Positions 44,950-56,666 of a stretch of 64,000 nucleotides of DNA are shown here, piece after piece. The stretch's first letter is position 1. The number at the start of each line of letters is the position of its first letter. The DNA is from Diphasiastrum complanatum (taxonomy: Eukaryota; Streptophyta; Lycopodiopsida; Lycopodiales; Lycopodiaceae). The stretch spans positions 16,844,169 through 16,908,168 of the forward strand of contig CM055100.1 of NCBI GenBank assembly GCA_029204225.1, read 5' to 3'. Below the pieces are notes generated by a model. It was not told the origin of the DNA and searched no databases. It saw only the letters and a program-made list of their open reading frames with translations. The translations under genes were made by a program, and so were the position numbers.

Positions 44950-47030
44950 TAGCTGGAGTAGAAAAATTTCAAACCAAAAGCGACGGTGCTAAATTCCAAA
45001 TGAGTAATTCCCCCTCAAACCAGTTCCAGCGGGAGTATTCGAATTAGAAAGCACTAATTCTTAGTTCCTGCTACGTTAGCCATTAGTGGGAAAAGTACAT
45101 CAAATAATTTATATTTCTTAGTGTTTACTTGTGTTCTTTACACTAGTATAATGATTAAACTATGCATGTTTAGTATTGTTATGATTTAATCAGAATCAAT
45201 CACAATTGCATGCATCCTCATGCTAGAGGGCATTATGGCGTAAAGCCCATAATAGCCTTGGCCTATTGAAATAAAGTTCTAACTTTTACATCGGATCCAC
45301 TGCACTTAGAGCCATGGCTCTAAAATCTAGAAAGCCCTTCGTAATAATTACTTAAAGTGTCAACAAATACAAGAATATCACATGTCAACAAGGCCTAAAT
45401 AAACACTCGTTCCTTAAAATGATGTTAGGGTTCTTGAGCCAAGTACACAAATGAAAAGGCCTATGCATCCTTTTTCCCTACTTATTAAATTCTAAAATGG
45501 CACATAGCATATTTAAATAGTACCATATGATTGGGAAGAGTTTCATTATGACCATATGCTTGTGTGGGAAAGCTTCTAAGACTTATCATGTGACCAACAT
45601 AGAAATTCGTTCCTTCCTTTTTGGACAGGCGGAGGTTATAGTAAAAATAATTAAACAACAACATCACAATGGGCGACAAGCCACATTTATTTTTTGCAGT
45701 TTTGGGGTGCACCTAGTTCTATTTGTCAGCAATAGCTTATGGACGCAATTTGTGATTTATGACTAAATTCAGTGCACGTGTCCAACGAGTTGATTCATGT
45801 GGTATGATAGTCGTTTTTTAACTCATCACATATTGTAGAGATCCAACATAGGTCATTTTTTGGGTGTTTAGATTCTTTCCACGCATATTCATCTATGTTT
45901 ACCTATTTATTTGTTTATTTTTTTAAATTTGCAAATGTTTGTTGATTTTTTGGAATCTCACTACATAGGATAGTGTTGGTGTTTTTTGTGGCCAACCTTT
46001 TAACGATTACCAGGTTTATGACTTAATCTTCAAAGTTTAGATTTTAGTTGTTAAGGTTTAGGATATACAAACTTTTGATGACTCAATATTAATTTCTAAT
46101 GGTTTTCATGGGTTTTTATGCATCCCTAAAGGAATCCTCATAGAAGTCCCAAACCTGCAAATTTTTACATTCATTGTAGAAATTGTTTGGTTGTTCTTTA
46201 ATCTTATTTTGAATGCAAATTGTTCTAGGATAGGCATCGAAGTGATGGTGCAAGTTTGCATAATCTCAAATTCAACAAGAATTCTTTTAATGAATCTAAA
46301 TTGAAAAGGGAATAGGCCAATTATATCATCAAACATTATTTACTATTTCATCCTAAATGCCATTCTATTTCATTCTGAATGACTTGAATTAATGGCAAAT
46401 TAGAGAATGATTGTAAATTACAAAGTGTGTGGAGCCCTACTTTGTAATAAACTATACATTTAACGTGCAGTTTAGATATTTTGCATATGATATAGAAGTT
46501 TAAATGAGCTAACTTTGTCCGATGTATTAAAATTGGCATCGTAAAGGCAAATTCTATTGATTGGGGCCAAACTATTTTGAAGATGTAGATATGTAATGAT
46601 TTAAATCCAACCAAGTGACTGGTCATGTTAACATCCAATGTCTACAAACCTCTATGCACTATAACTAGGTGAGAGTGTCTCATTGGATGTCATGTTAACA
46701 GCCATGTTATTTTTTAAGCTACATCTGCAAACCTCTTTGCACTATAACTAGCTGAGACTGTGTCATTTGATGTATGAGTTTTACGAGAAGTAATCAATAG
46801 TTTGATCTATCTACTATGTAGACTTTCTTCTCATCTTTCTTCCAACACATGTTCAATATGTCAGTATTTTCATATTTGTTATTGATTACTATTAATTGAA
46901 TTATGATGTAATAGGGCAACTATAACATTGTTCAAATAGTTACGATACCTAAGAGACCGACTATAACTAAAAGGTATTTACGTGGATCAGACCAATGAAA
47001 TGTAAAAATTATTGAGGGTCTTTACATTCA
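44950..47030 (+). repeat. SD-A block, copy 3
   Basis: Direct copy of 13,190-15,600 and 27,200-29,700, with the same order of words. It is closer to copy 1 than to copy 2 (for example both carry GCATGCATCCTCATGCTAGAGG). It has a single promoter unit where copy 1 has two. Confidence 0.78.
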
Positions 47031-47560
47031 GCTCCCAGTTTAGTTGTCACTAGTTGAGCTCAAATTTGTAAGGCCCCTGTTATGAGGAGAAGTCATTATT
47101 GAGCACGGTTGTTAGTATGGGGTCTAATGTGAGACCATGATGGTTAGGAGATGGCTGGATTGCATAGCAGGAGGTCCTGGGGGATTCGGAGGGCGGATCC
47201 CCCCAAGAAACAGGGGATCCGGGGGGTTTGGGGGGTAGAGCCCCCCAACAGCCCTGACAGTATGGCCTCTTCATCATTTGGCGTTCTGACTCCCTATGCG
47301 AAAAGACACTTTTGGTATTTGGCTGATCACTCTCTCTGATGGTGGTCGCCACTGTGTAACTACCATATTGAGAAACATTCCTTAGCAATTGGAGTTTATC
47401 TATTATTGTGTAGATCAGTCATCCAGAGTCTATTCTAGATGGCCATTGAGGCCCTTCTCCAGGGTGCACGGATTGGATAGCACCATCATCATATGTATTG
47501 GCTTTACTATCAGATTCACGGTCATTGTCTCTTGTCTATGCTGAATTCATTTTTTAATTA
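47031..47560. other. Unassigned insert with a GC-rich core
   Basis: SD-A sequence is interrupted here compared with copies 1 and 2. The core near 47,165-47,260 is unusually GC-rich for the window, with GGATCCGGGGGGTTTGGGG and AGAGCCCCCC forming an inverted pair. Short frames on both strands are not convincing. It may be a remnant of an LTR of unknown family. Confidence 0.4.
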
Positions 47561-48149
47561 TAATATTTCAAAAGTATTAATGAACATGACATCAATTTTT
47601 GGTATGATGATATTGCTTCTAATGAATTGCTGAAAATATAATTCCATATTTACAAAGGCTAGGCTAGCCCCATGTCATGATATCTCATCACCCAAGCTTC
47701 TACTTGGCAAGAGACAAATGCAGAAGAAGTTCTTAAATGTAAGGTAGACACTCAAGAACATGTGTGACAATAGATCTGTTTAAAAAACAAATACTAAAGA
47801 GCTCAACCATGAAGCAAGAATCTCTAAGTACATCCAAGTCATTTGCTATGATTGATCATTGTGTGATGTGCATTGCATGATACAAGATCTCAAGATCTAG
47901 TATAAGGATAGTACTTGTAGTGCTAACTTATTTTTGAATTGGATCATCGTCAACAAGATTTGCCATTTTAAATCTTAGTGCTCTAATATTCTTGGCTACA
48001 ATTACCAAAGTAAAACATATACACTTCTAACTCTGAATTGGTATCAATAATGTTTGTGACAACTATATTGTCGCCAGTATGATATTACCAAAACCTTTGA
48101 TGTTACTAGATGTCAAAGTAAAACCAAAATATTAGTTGATAACCAGTAC
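47561..48149 (+). repeat. SD-A distal segment, third copy
   Basis: It matches 9,940-10,340 and then 29,690-29,940. The order of the two pieces differs from copy 2, which shows a local rearrangement. It ends at the Copia A' LTR. Confidence 0.6.
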
Positions 48150-50224
48150 GTTTACAACACAGTACCCCCAATCAACTGATTATGAAGTTTTTAGCACCCT
48201 ACAGGATCTTTATGGGGTGTTGTGATTGCACGAGAATGATCAAAGAATGGTTTAGTTGAAACATCCAAGGCAAGAGCACAATGGCATATCACAGACCAAA
48301 AAACTAACTCCTTACTATGATAGTGCTCATTGTGGGAAAAATAGGCTGCATACTGAGATAAAATGATAACAAAAAAACTCGGGTAGAGAATGAGCCCAAA
48401 ACACCAAAATCTCAATATTCACAATATGGCAAAGCAAGCCAAAGTTTCCTTACATCAATGAGGCTTGAGTTCCTACAGTGGATTTTCATGGAATGTCCAC
48501 ATCTTCCAGTTAACTCATATATCATAGATCCACATGTAAAACTGCATGCACGGATGTTGCATGGATTGCATGTCAGCTCCCTAAGCCACCTAGACATGTG
48601 TAGATTATGTAAACTGATTTGCATGTTGCATACATGCATTCTGACTAACATTGCATGTCATTTAATATTTTGCATGACATCAAAATTGAATCTACCTAAC
48701 TCAAATTCAACCTTTTCTAGAAGGTTATCTACTCACTTCACAAACCTTAATGTACAATAAAATATTTACAAGAAATAAGGTGAGCATAGCCCCCAAAGTC
48801 AACACAGGAAGATATGTTTACGGCTTTTTACACTCCTCCTTAAAATATATCTACCTATTCACCATAGACTTTGAGATTAAGCCAAGATTAGATCTCATCT
48901 TCACGAATGCATTCTTGAGCAATGTCTTGGTGAGAAGATCTACAACACAATTTGAAGATCCAACATGCTCCAATAAGATCTCCCTCCCAATTACTTTCTC
49001 TCTTACAAAGTGATGAGCTACCTCGATGTGTTTGCTCCTTGCATGGAATATAAGATTGTTTGCAAGAGCCTGAGCCGAGATGTAATCATTATTGATAATT
49101 GGAAGGTCTTCATCTCCATAACACTTTAGCTCCATAAGTAGCCTCTTGATCCATAAAACTTCATTAGTTGTGGTTGTAAGAGCTTTGTACTCAGCTTCAC
49201 AAGATGACAAGGATATAGTTGCTTGCTTCTTTGATAGCCAAAAAACTAGATTCCCTCCAATGAAAACCGTGTCATCACTTGTGGATTTTCTATCCACTCT
49301 GTCTCTTGGAAAATATGAGTCTGAAAATGCAACAAAAGTTAGATCGCCTCCTTTATATATCAATCCATAGTCTAAGGTAGAAGATAAATATCTCAAGATT
49401 CTCTTTGCCAATTTCCAATGACATATCTTTGGATCCTACATGTATTGGCTTAATTTGTGCACACTAAAACTTAGATCAGGCCTAGTGACTCTTAATCAAA
49501 TAAGAGAGCCAATAAGACTCCTATAAAGAGTGAACTCCTTGAAGGATCTTTTGTCCTCTTTTATAGGAACTTTTACAATTTGCTCCATTGGAGTACCTAT
49601 GCCTTTACAGTTTTCCATTTGAAATTTCTTAAGCATGGAAAGAGCATATCTACTTTGACTTATGAAAGCATGACCTTTTCAAAAGTCAATTTCTAGGCCT
49701 AAAATATAGTGAAGAACTCCTAGATCTTGCATCTTAAATTCACTACCAAGTGCACATTTTGTTTCTTCAAGTAGCTCCTCATTATTTCCACTAAGAATGA
49801 TATCATCTACATAGATGAGAAGAATAACTACAAAGTTATTTACAAACTTAATGTACAATGAAGGGTCGTATTCACTAAGATGAAATCTGAGTGATATGAG
49901 AAAGGAGTTGAGCCTTGAATACCAAGACCTTGGTGCTTGTTTAAGTCCATAGAGGCTTTTGAACAAAAGACAAACTTTTGTTTCTTTAACAGCTTTCACG
50001 AATCCAGGTGGTTGCTCCATATAAATCTTCTCCTCAAGGTAACCATCGAGGAAGGCATTAGAAACATTAACTTGAAAGATCCTCCAATTGCGCTAACATG
50101 GAAGAGAAATGAGAATTCTTATAGTTACCATTTTTGCAATATGTGCAAAAGTGTCTTCAAAGTCAGGACCTTTGATTTGAGAGTGACACAAAGTCTTGCT
50201 TTTAATTTGTTGATGGATCCATCG
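48150..50224 (-). mobile_element. Copia A', truncated duplicate of Copia A
   Basis: 3' LTR (about 48,150-48,832, coding-strand start TGTAAAAAGCC after the polypurine AAGGAGGAG), RNase H and part of RT. The left flank AAAATATTAGTTGATAACC is the same SD-A site as in Copia A, so both derive from one insertion. It ends abruptly near 50,224 within RT. It lacks element B and so preserves the uninterrupted site CATTATTGATAATTGG. Confidence 0.8.
48851..50224 (-). pseudogene. Copia A' RT and RNase H remains
   Basis: RNase H is open at 48,851-49,411 with ATISLSSCEAEYKAL, ARSKHIEVAHHFVREK and VDLLTKTL. RT at 49,679-50,020 has SLYGLKQAPRSWYSRL and a normal ILLIYVDDIILSG catalytic loop, followed by LGVLHYILGLEIDF. 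The two are separated by stops at about 49,430-49,680. The RT N-terminal part beyond 50,030 is frameshifted and then lost. Confidence 0.82.
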
Positions 50225-50989
50225 AATTGCTATTCCAGAACCAAAATATTATGAAAATTTTCGAAACTATTGGACCCTATATGCATGATCAAAGCTTAAT
50301 TTGGAAGACTCTTCGTACTGGCCAAAGTTATGTAGAATCTATCGAATCAAGCTCTAATTATTCATATTCTGTCCAATATCAGATGAGCGTGTGAAAACCC
50401 ATACTCTGATTTTCAAATGCTTTATATGCACATTGATTAGCTATCGAGTGAAAATCTGGCCTTTGGAATTTTCCAAAATTATAACTATTGGATATAAAAA
50501 GTGTCTGATATTTAAAGCTTAACGTTGTCAATTTCAGCATTAAATGGTAGAAGTGTGATAGCATACTTTTGTAGTATTAATTGTAGATGTGACCATATTT
50601 TAATATGAAATTAATTATAGTTAAATTCGATATGGACTAATCATTTTGATGACTGATGGATATTTAGATTGATTTGATTGACCTGAGTAATCATCATCAT
50701 AATCCGAACCTCGGACATCCAAACCACCACGTTTGCAATCATTTCTGATTTTCTCTATATATACTAATCGACGACGCTAAAATTTTTTTGCTTGTAGTTA
50801 TTTGCATCCATGCGATATCGATTCAACGCGCTTGAAAACAACTTCCTTCAATCCGTTACTACTCGATCACGCCCATCCACTACCAGCTAACGGATTTGTT
50901 GAGCTCAGGTATTGCTTCGACGTGCTCGACCTGAGGTCTGATCCTGAAATCAACATTATCGCGCGCTGATCCGCTACTACACAACAGTA
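50225..50989 (+). promoter_or_regulatory. Low-copy upstream region with TATA box
   Basis: This region has no second copy in the window. TCTATATATACTA at 50,753-50,765 is a good TATA box, 230 bp before the ATG-like codon at 50,990. Base composition becomes GC-richer from 50,800, with GCGCGC near 50,960. There is no transposon terminus between Copia A' and the TATA box that I can recognise. Confidence 0.45.
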
Positions 50990-51411
50990 ATGGCGTAGAC
51001 CGAGTAGACAGCACGAGGGCATTTAAGTGGGATACCAATTTCAGGTGAGGGTCAGGGAAATCCACAACAACCACCTCGTCCACCACCACCACCTCCTAGG
51101 CCAAGGGGCATAAGAAGAGACGCACCTTGGCTCAAAGATATTCGGAAGTTTCAGAAGACAAATAATCTTTTGATTCCAAAATCTCACATACAGAAATCCA
51201 TTAGAGACATTACAAGAAGTCTATTTCATATGTGAGATGGACTGTAACGGCAATTGAGGTGCTGCACAGCATATGAGGATTTCCAGGTGAAATTTTTTTT
51301 CAGATACTATTGTTGCAACTGTCCATGCCAAGAGGGTGACCATCATGTCCAAGGATTTCAAAATTGTGTTCAGGCTTCGGGACACATATGACAAGTTTGT
51401 TGAATACCTGC
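50990..51411 (+). pseudogene. CENH3-like histone H3 pseudogene, intronless
   Basis: From ATG at 50,990 the frame reads MA, stop, TE, stop, TAR, which fits the H3 start MARTKQTAR with nonsense changes at codons 3 and 6. A proline-rich tail leads to the histone fold: IRKFQKTNNLLIP (alpha-N), then RDITRSL, a frameshift, VRWTVTAIEVL (loop 1/alpha-2), another shift, YEDFQVKFF and, after an extra T in a T8 run, SDTIVATVHAKRVTIM and SKDFKIVFRL. FQKT, RWT and the KDF near the end are hallmarks of centromeric CENH3; canonical H3 has YQKS, RFQSS and PKDIQLARRIRG. No intron interrupts the fold although plant CENH3 genes have several, so a processed copy is likely. It cannot encode a working histone. Confidence 0.72.
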
Positions 51412-51415
51412 TCCC

Positions 51416-53009
51416 TCCTCTCCTCCAAAACAAGATTCAGAGAGGAGAAAACGAAAGGAATCGCAACCAACTTGGCTTGTTATTCGTATACAGAACGGGA
51501 GTGTTTCAAAGAAGAGGAGGTCTCTTGACCCTCTATCTAAAGCAAGGGATTTTTCCAAGTCATCTCCTCTGAATACTATTCTTTCTTCAAGGCATTCTTC
51601 TCCTTCCACTCCATTTTTAACTTCTCATGCTAAATCTTCCTCTCCTAATAAATCTCCTCCTCATCCTAAACCCATAAATATTAGTTCCCCTCCTCCTGTT
51701 CTTGTAAGTGATTCAGATGATTTTCTTAGTGCAAAGGTAGAACCAATTTTGAATGACAAATCTTTATGTGGTTTATCAGTTTTACTTCTGTCACCCCCTA
51801 CACTTGCCTTTATAAATACTCCTCAATATGTACAGTATGACCAATTGTTCAACACATATCTTAAAGGTTTAGGTCTTGATACAGTTTTAGGATGCCAAAG
51901 ACCAATGTTGGTCTCCCCCTTTCTAGTTTAGATACTGGTGAATTAGAAAGTAGGAATAAAATGCTAGGCGACAATAGGTGGTGGGGCAATTCAGTACTAG
52001 ATGGAGGTTGTCCAGAACCCATTGTTTATAGATGTTCCATTGTTTTCCCTTCAATTCATGACTGCATTTAATTTCCCTGATTTTAAAAGTATGCACGATG
52101 ATATGTTTCAATACGTCAGACTGGGGACTCCAATTCTCATGTTGCCATACATAACAAAGTAAGTGTTGATTTTATTTTATTGAATTTTTTATATGAATTT
52201 TGATTTCACATCGATTCTCATAGATTTATTGTTTTTTGATTCCAGTGATCATTGTAGCTTATATGTGTTGTCCTTGTACATCAATGATGAGGGTCTGTGT
52301 AATCCAATTTGTTTAAAGATGAACTCTATTACACACACACACAAAATTTCTAGGAACTATATACAGAAAATACTAGAACTCTTTCCAGTACCAAATGCAA
52401 AAACATATTCCAAGCTGAAAATGGTTGATGCAGAGGTATAAATTTTTCAATATCGGTTCAATGCACCCTTGTAGTTATTGATTGGTTTACTTTCATAAAG
52501 TGAGCGCTGATTCGTATTCAATTAATTTTTTTTTTGATATCAGTTCGACGCGTGCTTGTTTCCGTTGTAGATTTTATTCTTACATCCTGCGCGTTGATCT
52601 GATATCTCATAATGTTCAATTTGGATCTACCATCCTCCCAGCAGGTTGATTCTGTCAGTTGTGGTTGGTATATTGTATGCAATGCCAAACACTTTTTCAA
52701 TTGGCTTGCATTACAAGATGGACTTCCAAATCTGGAAGGCGTAATATTCGCTTAATTACTTTTAATTATATTTTTGTTTTTTTCATATACAAATTCCTAT
52801 TATCTGATATTTAATTAATTACCTTTAACTGTGTTTATGTTTCTTTTTAGTTTAAATGCCCGAAGGTCTCCCCAATGGAGATAATGCACTTCAAGCAGGA
52901 GACCATAAAGCTGGTGATCGAAAATTCATATCCAATTGCAGTGGCCGAGTGTTCTCCACCCAAGCTACTTCCAACTGGAGAAATGGATTTAGAGATCATA
53001 GATAGTTGA
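51416..53009 (+). pseudogene. Ser/Pro-rich ORF and Ulp1 (C48) protease-like gene, degenerate
   Basis: An open frame 51,416-51,931 codes a basic, Ser/Pro-rich segment (RRKRKES, SKKRRSLD, many SPs) ending FNTYLKGLGLD. After a frameshift, 52,060-52,158 and 52,246-52,435 join across an 87-bp GTAAGT...TTCCAG intron to give TPILMLPYITNDHCSLYV and INDEG, the Ulp1 NDHW-S catalytic His region with Trp changed to Cys. The expected LDS Asp is replaced (KMNS). A further exon has QVDSVSCGWYIVCNAKHFFN, matching the Ulp1 Gln and catalytic Cys loop (Q-x-D-x-x-D-CG). The last exon, about 52,851-53,009, ends in TGA. Ulp1 proteases cleave SUMO precursors and conjugates; Ulp1-like genes are also carried by plant Mutator-type transposons. 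Intermediate exons cannot be drawn cleanly. Confidence 0.6.
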
Positions 53010-53190
53010 TACTGATTAAATATTTGTCTCAGAAGATGTGGATGAGAAACATGTATTGAAAACTTTCATAGAAATAAACTTACAGTTTTTCTATGGTTGT
53101 TCTTACTTGTTTTTTTTTCTCTTATCAATTCAAGTTATGATTCATTCATCTTCAATTTGTACTGTTTTTCAACATGTTTGTTTTTCATAG

Positions 53191-53379
53191 CCTTGGTCTG
53201 CCTTGCCTTTACCATGGTCTTCTTTGGATAAGTTCAGAATGATGATCTGATTGAGCCTTTGCCACAACCAATCCAAACATGCAACATTAGTTCACTTAGA
53301 TTTGTTGCAACTCAGCTTTGATCAGATCATGATCTGAACATGTCCAAATATGCCAAGACAAGGACAATACAGACCAAGG
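53191..53379. mobile_element. Stem-loop MITE, copy 1
   Basis: It begins CCTTGGTCTGCCTTGCC and ends with GGACAATACAGACCAAGG; the inverted similarity extends inwards about 70 bp on each side, including TTCAGAATGATGATCTGAT against ATCAGATCATGATCTGAA. It is 189 bp with little loop. No clear target duplication. Confidence 0.6.
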
Positions 53380-53708
53380 CAATGAAGACCAAAAATACAA
53401 CAAGGGCAAGTATCGATTGTAGAGTCACTGGAATTGAAGTAACGAAAGATCTCCCCAATGGAGATAGTGCATTTCATGTAGGAGACAATGAATCTTGTTA
53501 TCGAAAACTCATATCATAGATAGTTGACACTGATTAAATATTCGTCTCACATGATGTGGATGAGACACATGTGCAAATTTTTTTAATAGAAATATATTTA
53601 TAGTTTTTCTATAGTTGTTCTTACTTGTTTTTTTTTCTGTTACTAATTCAGGTTATGATTCATTCATCATCAATTTCTATGGTTTTTCGACATGTTTGTT
53701 TTTCATAG

Positions 53709-53892
53709 CCTTGGTCTGCCTTGCCTTTACCATGGTCTTTTTTTGGATAAGTTCAGAAAGATGATCTGATGGAATCTTTGCCACGACCAATCCAAACATG
53801 CAACAAACTTAGTTTTGTTACAACAAAGCTTTCATCAGATCATTTTCTGAACATATTCAAATATGCCAAGACAAGGACAATACAGACCAAGG
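53709..53892. mobile_element. Stem-loop MITE, copy 2
   Basis: 184-bp duplicate of the preceding element, present because of the tandem duplication (the flanking TTTTTCATAG and CAATGAAGAC are the same in both). Its arms have a few further mismatches. Confidence 0.6.
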
Positions 53893-53976
53893 CAATGAAG
53901 ACAAAAAATACAACCAATATATACGAGACATCAACAAGGGCAAGCGTCGATTGTAGTGATCATTGGAATTGAAGTG

Positions 53977-54299
53977 ACTGAAGATCTCCCCAAAAGAAAA
54001 TGCTAAATCTAAAGAAATTGAATCTAAAAACTTACAGTTGCATTTCCTTCCATCATTTGGATTCAGATCATGAATGTTGAGCTCATCGTGAAGATAAGCA
54101 TGCTGAACTAAAACTTCCGTGATAGATTGACCGGCAGGTGATACTTTAAAATCTTATCCTTCCTTTCCAAGAGCTTCTTTATATGTCATCCGATCTTTTT
54201 CGGTTTCGGAATGAGTCTTTTGCAAAGGGATGCATCAAGATCCATTGATATTCTCGATATATTCTTGGTATCCATTCTGCATTTTTTTATTCACTAGCT
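53977..54299. other. Stretch without recognised genes
   Basis: It begins with a partial third unit of the tandem duplication and passes into sequence with no second copy. No reading frame of note. Confidence 0.35.
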
Positions 54300-54933
54300 T
54301 GACTATTAGGCCTAACAACATTTAATTGCCGCAAAAAGGCCTCAAGTCATGTTATTAGCTTTTAACTAATCAAATAACTATCTCATCATCGGCTTGGACT
54401 TACACACGCAGGTGTCAAATCCCTCTCACTTATAAATGAATAATCTAGCTAAGGTTTTCTCGATATCCGTAAACCCTCCAACAATGTTTGAATCACATCA
54501 TGCTAACCGGTTGAACACCACATTTGGTGTCAAGATTTGTGAATGATAAGGATCAGTTGTTGTTACGTGTATTATGACATTTTGAATTGGCACCAATTGG
54601 AAGTGTTTTGGGTGGGATAACTTCGCCTACAACTGTGTCTGCTACAACATTATTAGAGTTGCCAAAATAAGCCAACTTCCCTATTAGATAGGCCATTTTA
54701 AGGTATTTTGTATGTATAAGATTGTTTAAGAGCTTAGACCTCTAGTCGTATTAATGTTGTTAGGTAGATGGATTAGGGTAAATTGCTATAGGGATGACTA
54801 GGGTGTGTTCAGTAATGTGTAGATAGGACAAAAAGCACCAAAAAGATTGTTTTTAGGGTTGTTGATTTAGAATGGAAAGATCATATTCGGGTAAAGAGGA
54901 ATGGAAGTTGAACGGACCAAAAGAAACCGCATG

Positions 54934-55476
54934 TGTGACGATTGCAATCTTGATGTGGTCTTAGCAATGGAAGTTGTACCAACTACAAGAGAACTACATA
55001 CAAAACAGTGGCGGTCTTTTGCGGAGTTGTGGGAACGGTGAGTTCAGGATTGTATAAATAGGGAACTTGTAGTCACAAAGGGGACTCTTGGTTTTACACT
55101 GGATAGCAAAAGTGTGATCAAGTGTCAAAAGGGTTAGAGCCGAGCATTCTGTGAGTTGTGATACAAGTTTATGTCAAGCTGTAGGCTGCAAGTAGGAATG
55201 CCTTGCTTTAGACCTTTCGAGTAGTTTTGGTGTAGAATTGTGTCACTACCTTCACTGTCCAAATCATGTATATTTCAATGTTAAGATGGAATGTAACTTG
55301 AGTAATGTCTTTTTCCTTGGTACGATCCTTGATGTAATGGAAATTCTAGTTTATGTGATGGATATACTCTGCCATTTTATTGTATTGTATTGTAATAACG
55401 GAGATGTGGAATGCAATCATGTTATTCAATTTCATTGCACTTTGTGAATGGTTATTAGTCAGATTTTGATATGTCA
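54934..55476 (+). mobile_element. Solo-LTR-like insertion in the right arm
   Basis: Absent from the left arm, where AACCGCATCTGTTATAG is continuous (reversed, about 5,770-5,800). The insert starts TGTGACGATTGC, a common Gypsy LTR start, ends ATATGTCA, and has TGTATAAATAGGG near 55,050, a good LTR promoter. No internal region and no clean target duplication were seen. Confidence 0.5.
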
Positions 55477-55835
55477 GGTTAATCTGTTATAGTTTTGTTA
55501 TTTGTTCTATGACAATCTACTGATAGGAACTTTTGGTATATTAGCATTTACCACAATTTACCTAACACATTTATGGATCCGTTGCCAAATCGGATTCTAG
55601 TTGGTTGTGTAATCTGGATAGAAACAATTTTCAGCTATAGGCAGAATTACCATTTTTCAGCTATAGGCAGAATTACCATATGTAAGTGTAGAATTGTGAC
55701 CAATGTCTTCATGTGCTTGTATTTCGGATATGGGGAGATCCACAATTCTTCATGGGATGGATGTTGTCACAACTACAAATATAGGCCCATTGCCACACAC
55801 ATAAGACGGGGACAAGATTTGACCCGACGGCCCTT

Positions 55836-56240
55836 GCGTGGAAATGTTCGTGGCAATTGCGTGGCAAACTACGTGGCAATGAACGCGTGGCACTGGCATG
55901 CCGTCAAAGTTTTTCGTCACCGGCTCTTCTTCCGAACAGATTTTTTTTTTGGGGGGTGGCTCAAAGCAATTCAAATTTTAAATTCGCGTGGCACTGCCAT
56001 GCATGGTAACGCCACGCGTGGCACTGCCACGCTTGAAATTCTGGAAATTTGGCATGCGTGGCATATTTTTTCCAGAATGCTGAATTTTGCCACACGTGGC
56101 AAAAATTTAAAAAAAGTTTTTGAAATTTGCCATGCGTGGCAAATTTTACCAGCAAGCAAAAACTTGCCATGTCATGGCAAGTTTTCTGGAAATTTTTTTT
56201 TTGGACATGGCACTGCCACACGTGGCAGTGCCACACAAAA
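55836..56240. repeat. TGCCA/TGGCA hairpin array, right-arm copy
   Basis: Mirror of 5,104-5,460 with the same paired words (CGTGGCACTGCCACGC, TTGCCATGCGTGGCAA, TTGCCATGTCATGGCAA) plus an added ATGGCACTGCCACACGTGGC cluster at about 56,207-56,232. Open frames through it are repeat-derived and rich in Trp/His/Ala; they are not genes. Confidence 0.6.
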
Positions 56241-56352
56241 ATATTTTAACAAAAAAAAAAACCCGCGAAATGGAAAAGGTGGGGGCCTCGACTGCATTTG
56301 CAAATAGATTTCATGAAGAGAAGCTTTTGAAAGAAAAGCTTTGGGGGGGGAG

Positions 56353-56415
<63 letters not shown>

Positions 56416-56588
56416 GATAATTTTGTTTGTTAATTTTTCATTGTTTATTGATTTGTTTATTGGTTGGTTAGTGAATGATTGTTCATTGTTGGCTTTTGTA
56501 GAAAAAAGCTATGCAATTTTGAAAGAAAGGAGGCAATCCAAGCAAATGCATAAGGTATGTTAAGCATTCTAAATTTTGAAGAAAAGCT

Positions 56589-56660
<72 letters not shown>
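56353..56660. repeat. Two (GA)n microsatellites
   Basis: (GA)n at about 56,355-56,412 and 56,589-56,660, the counterparts of the (CT)n tracts at 4,941-5,068 and 4,662-4,702. Lengths differ between arms. Confidence 0.9.

Positions 56661-56666
<6 letters not shown>

Larger units (their letters stand above)
52869..53976 (+). repeat. Tandem duplication of the Ulp1-like 3' end
   Basis: GATCTCCCCAATGGAGATA occurs at about 53,448 and nearly so (GGTCTCCCCAATGGAGATA) at 52,867; the sequence that follows each is alike for about 530-570 bp, including CATAGATAGTTGA and the stem-loop MITE. A partial third start, GATCTCCCCAAAAGA, is at about 53,984. The first unit carries the coding last exon; the second has diverged. 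Confidence 0.78.

Noticed and set aside
47080-47388. A 102-residue Pro/Ser-rich minus frame over the GC-rich island
   Set aside because: Low-complexity composition, no start context or second copy.
55573-56307. A 244-codon plus-strand open frame across the right hairpin array
   Set aside because: Its second half is repeat-derived (Trp/His/Ala from TGGCA words), and the mirror sequence in the left arm does not keep the frame open.
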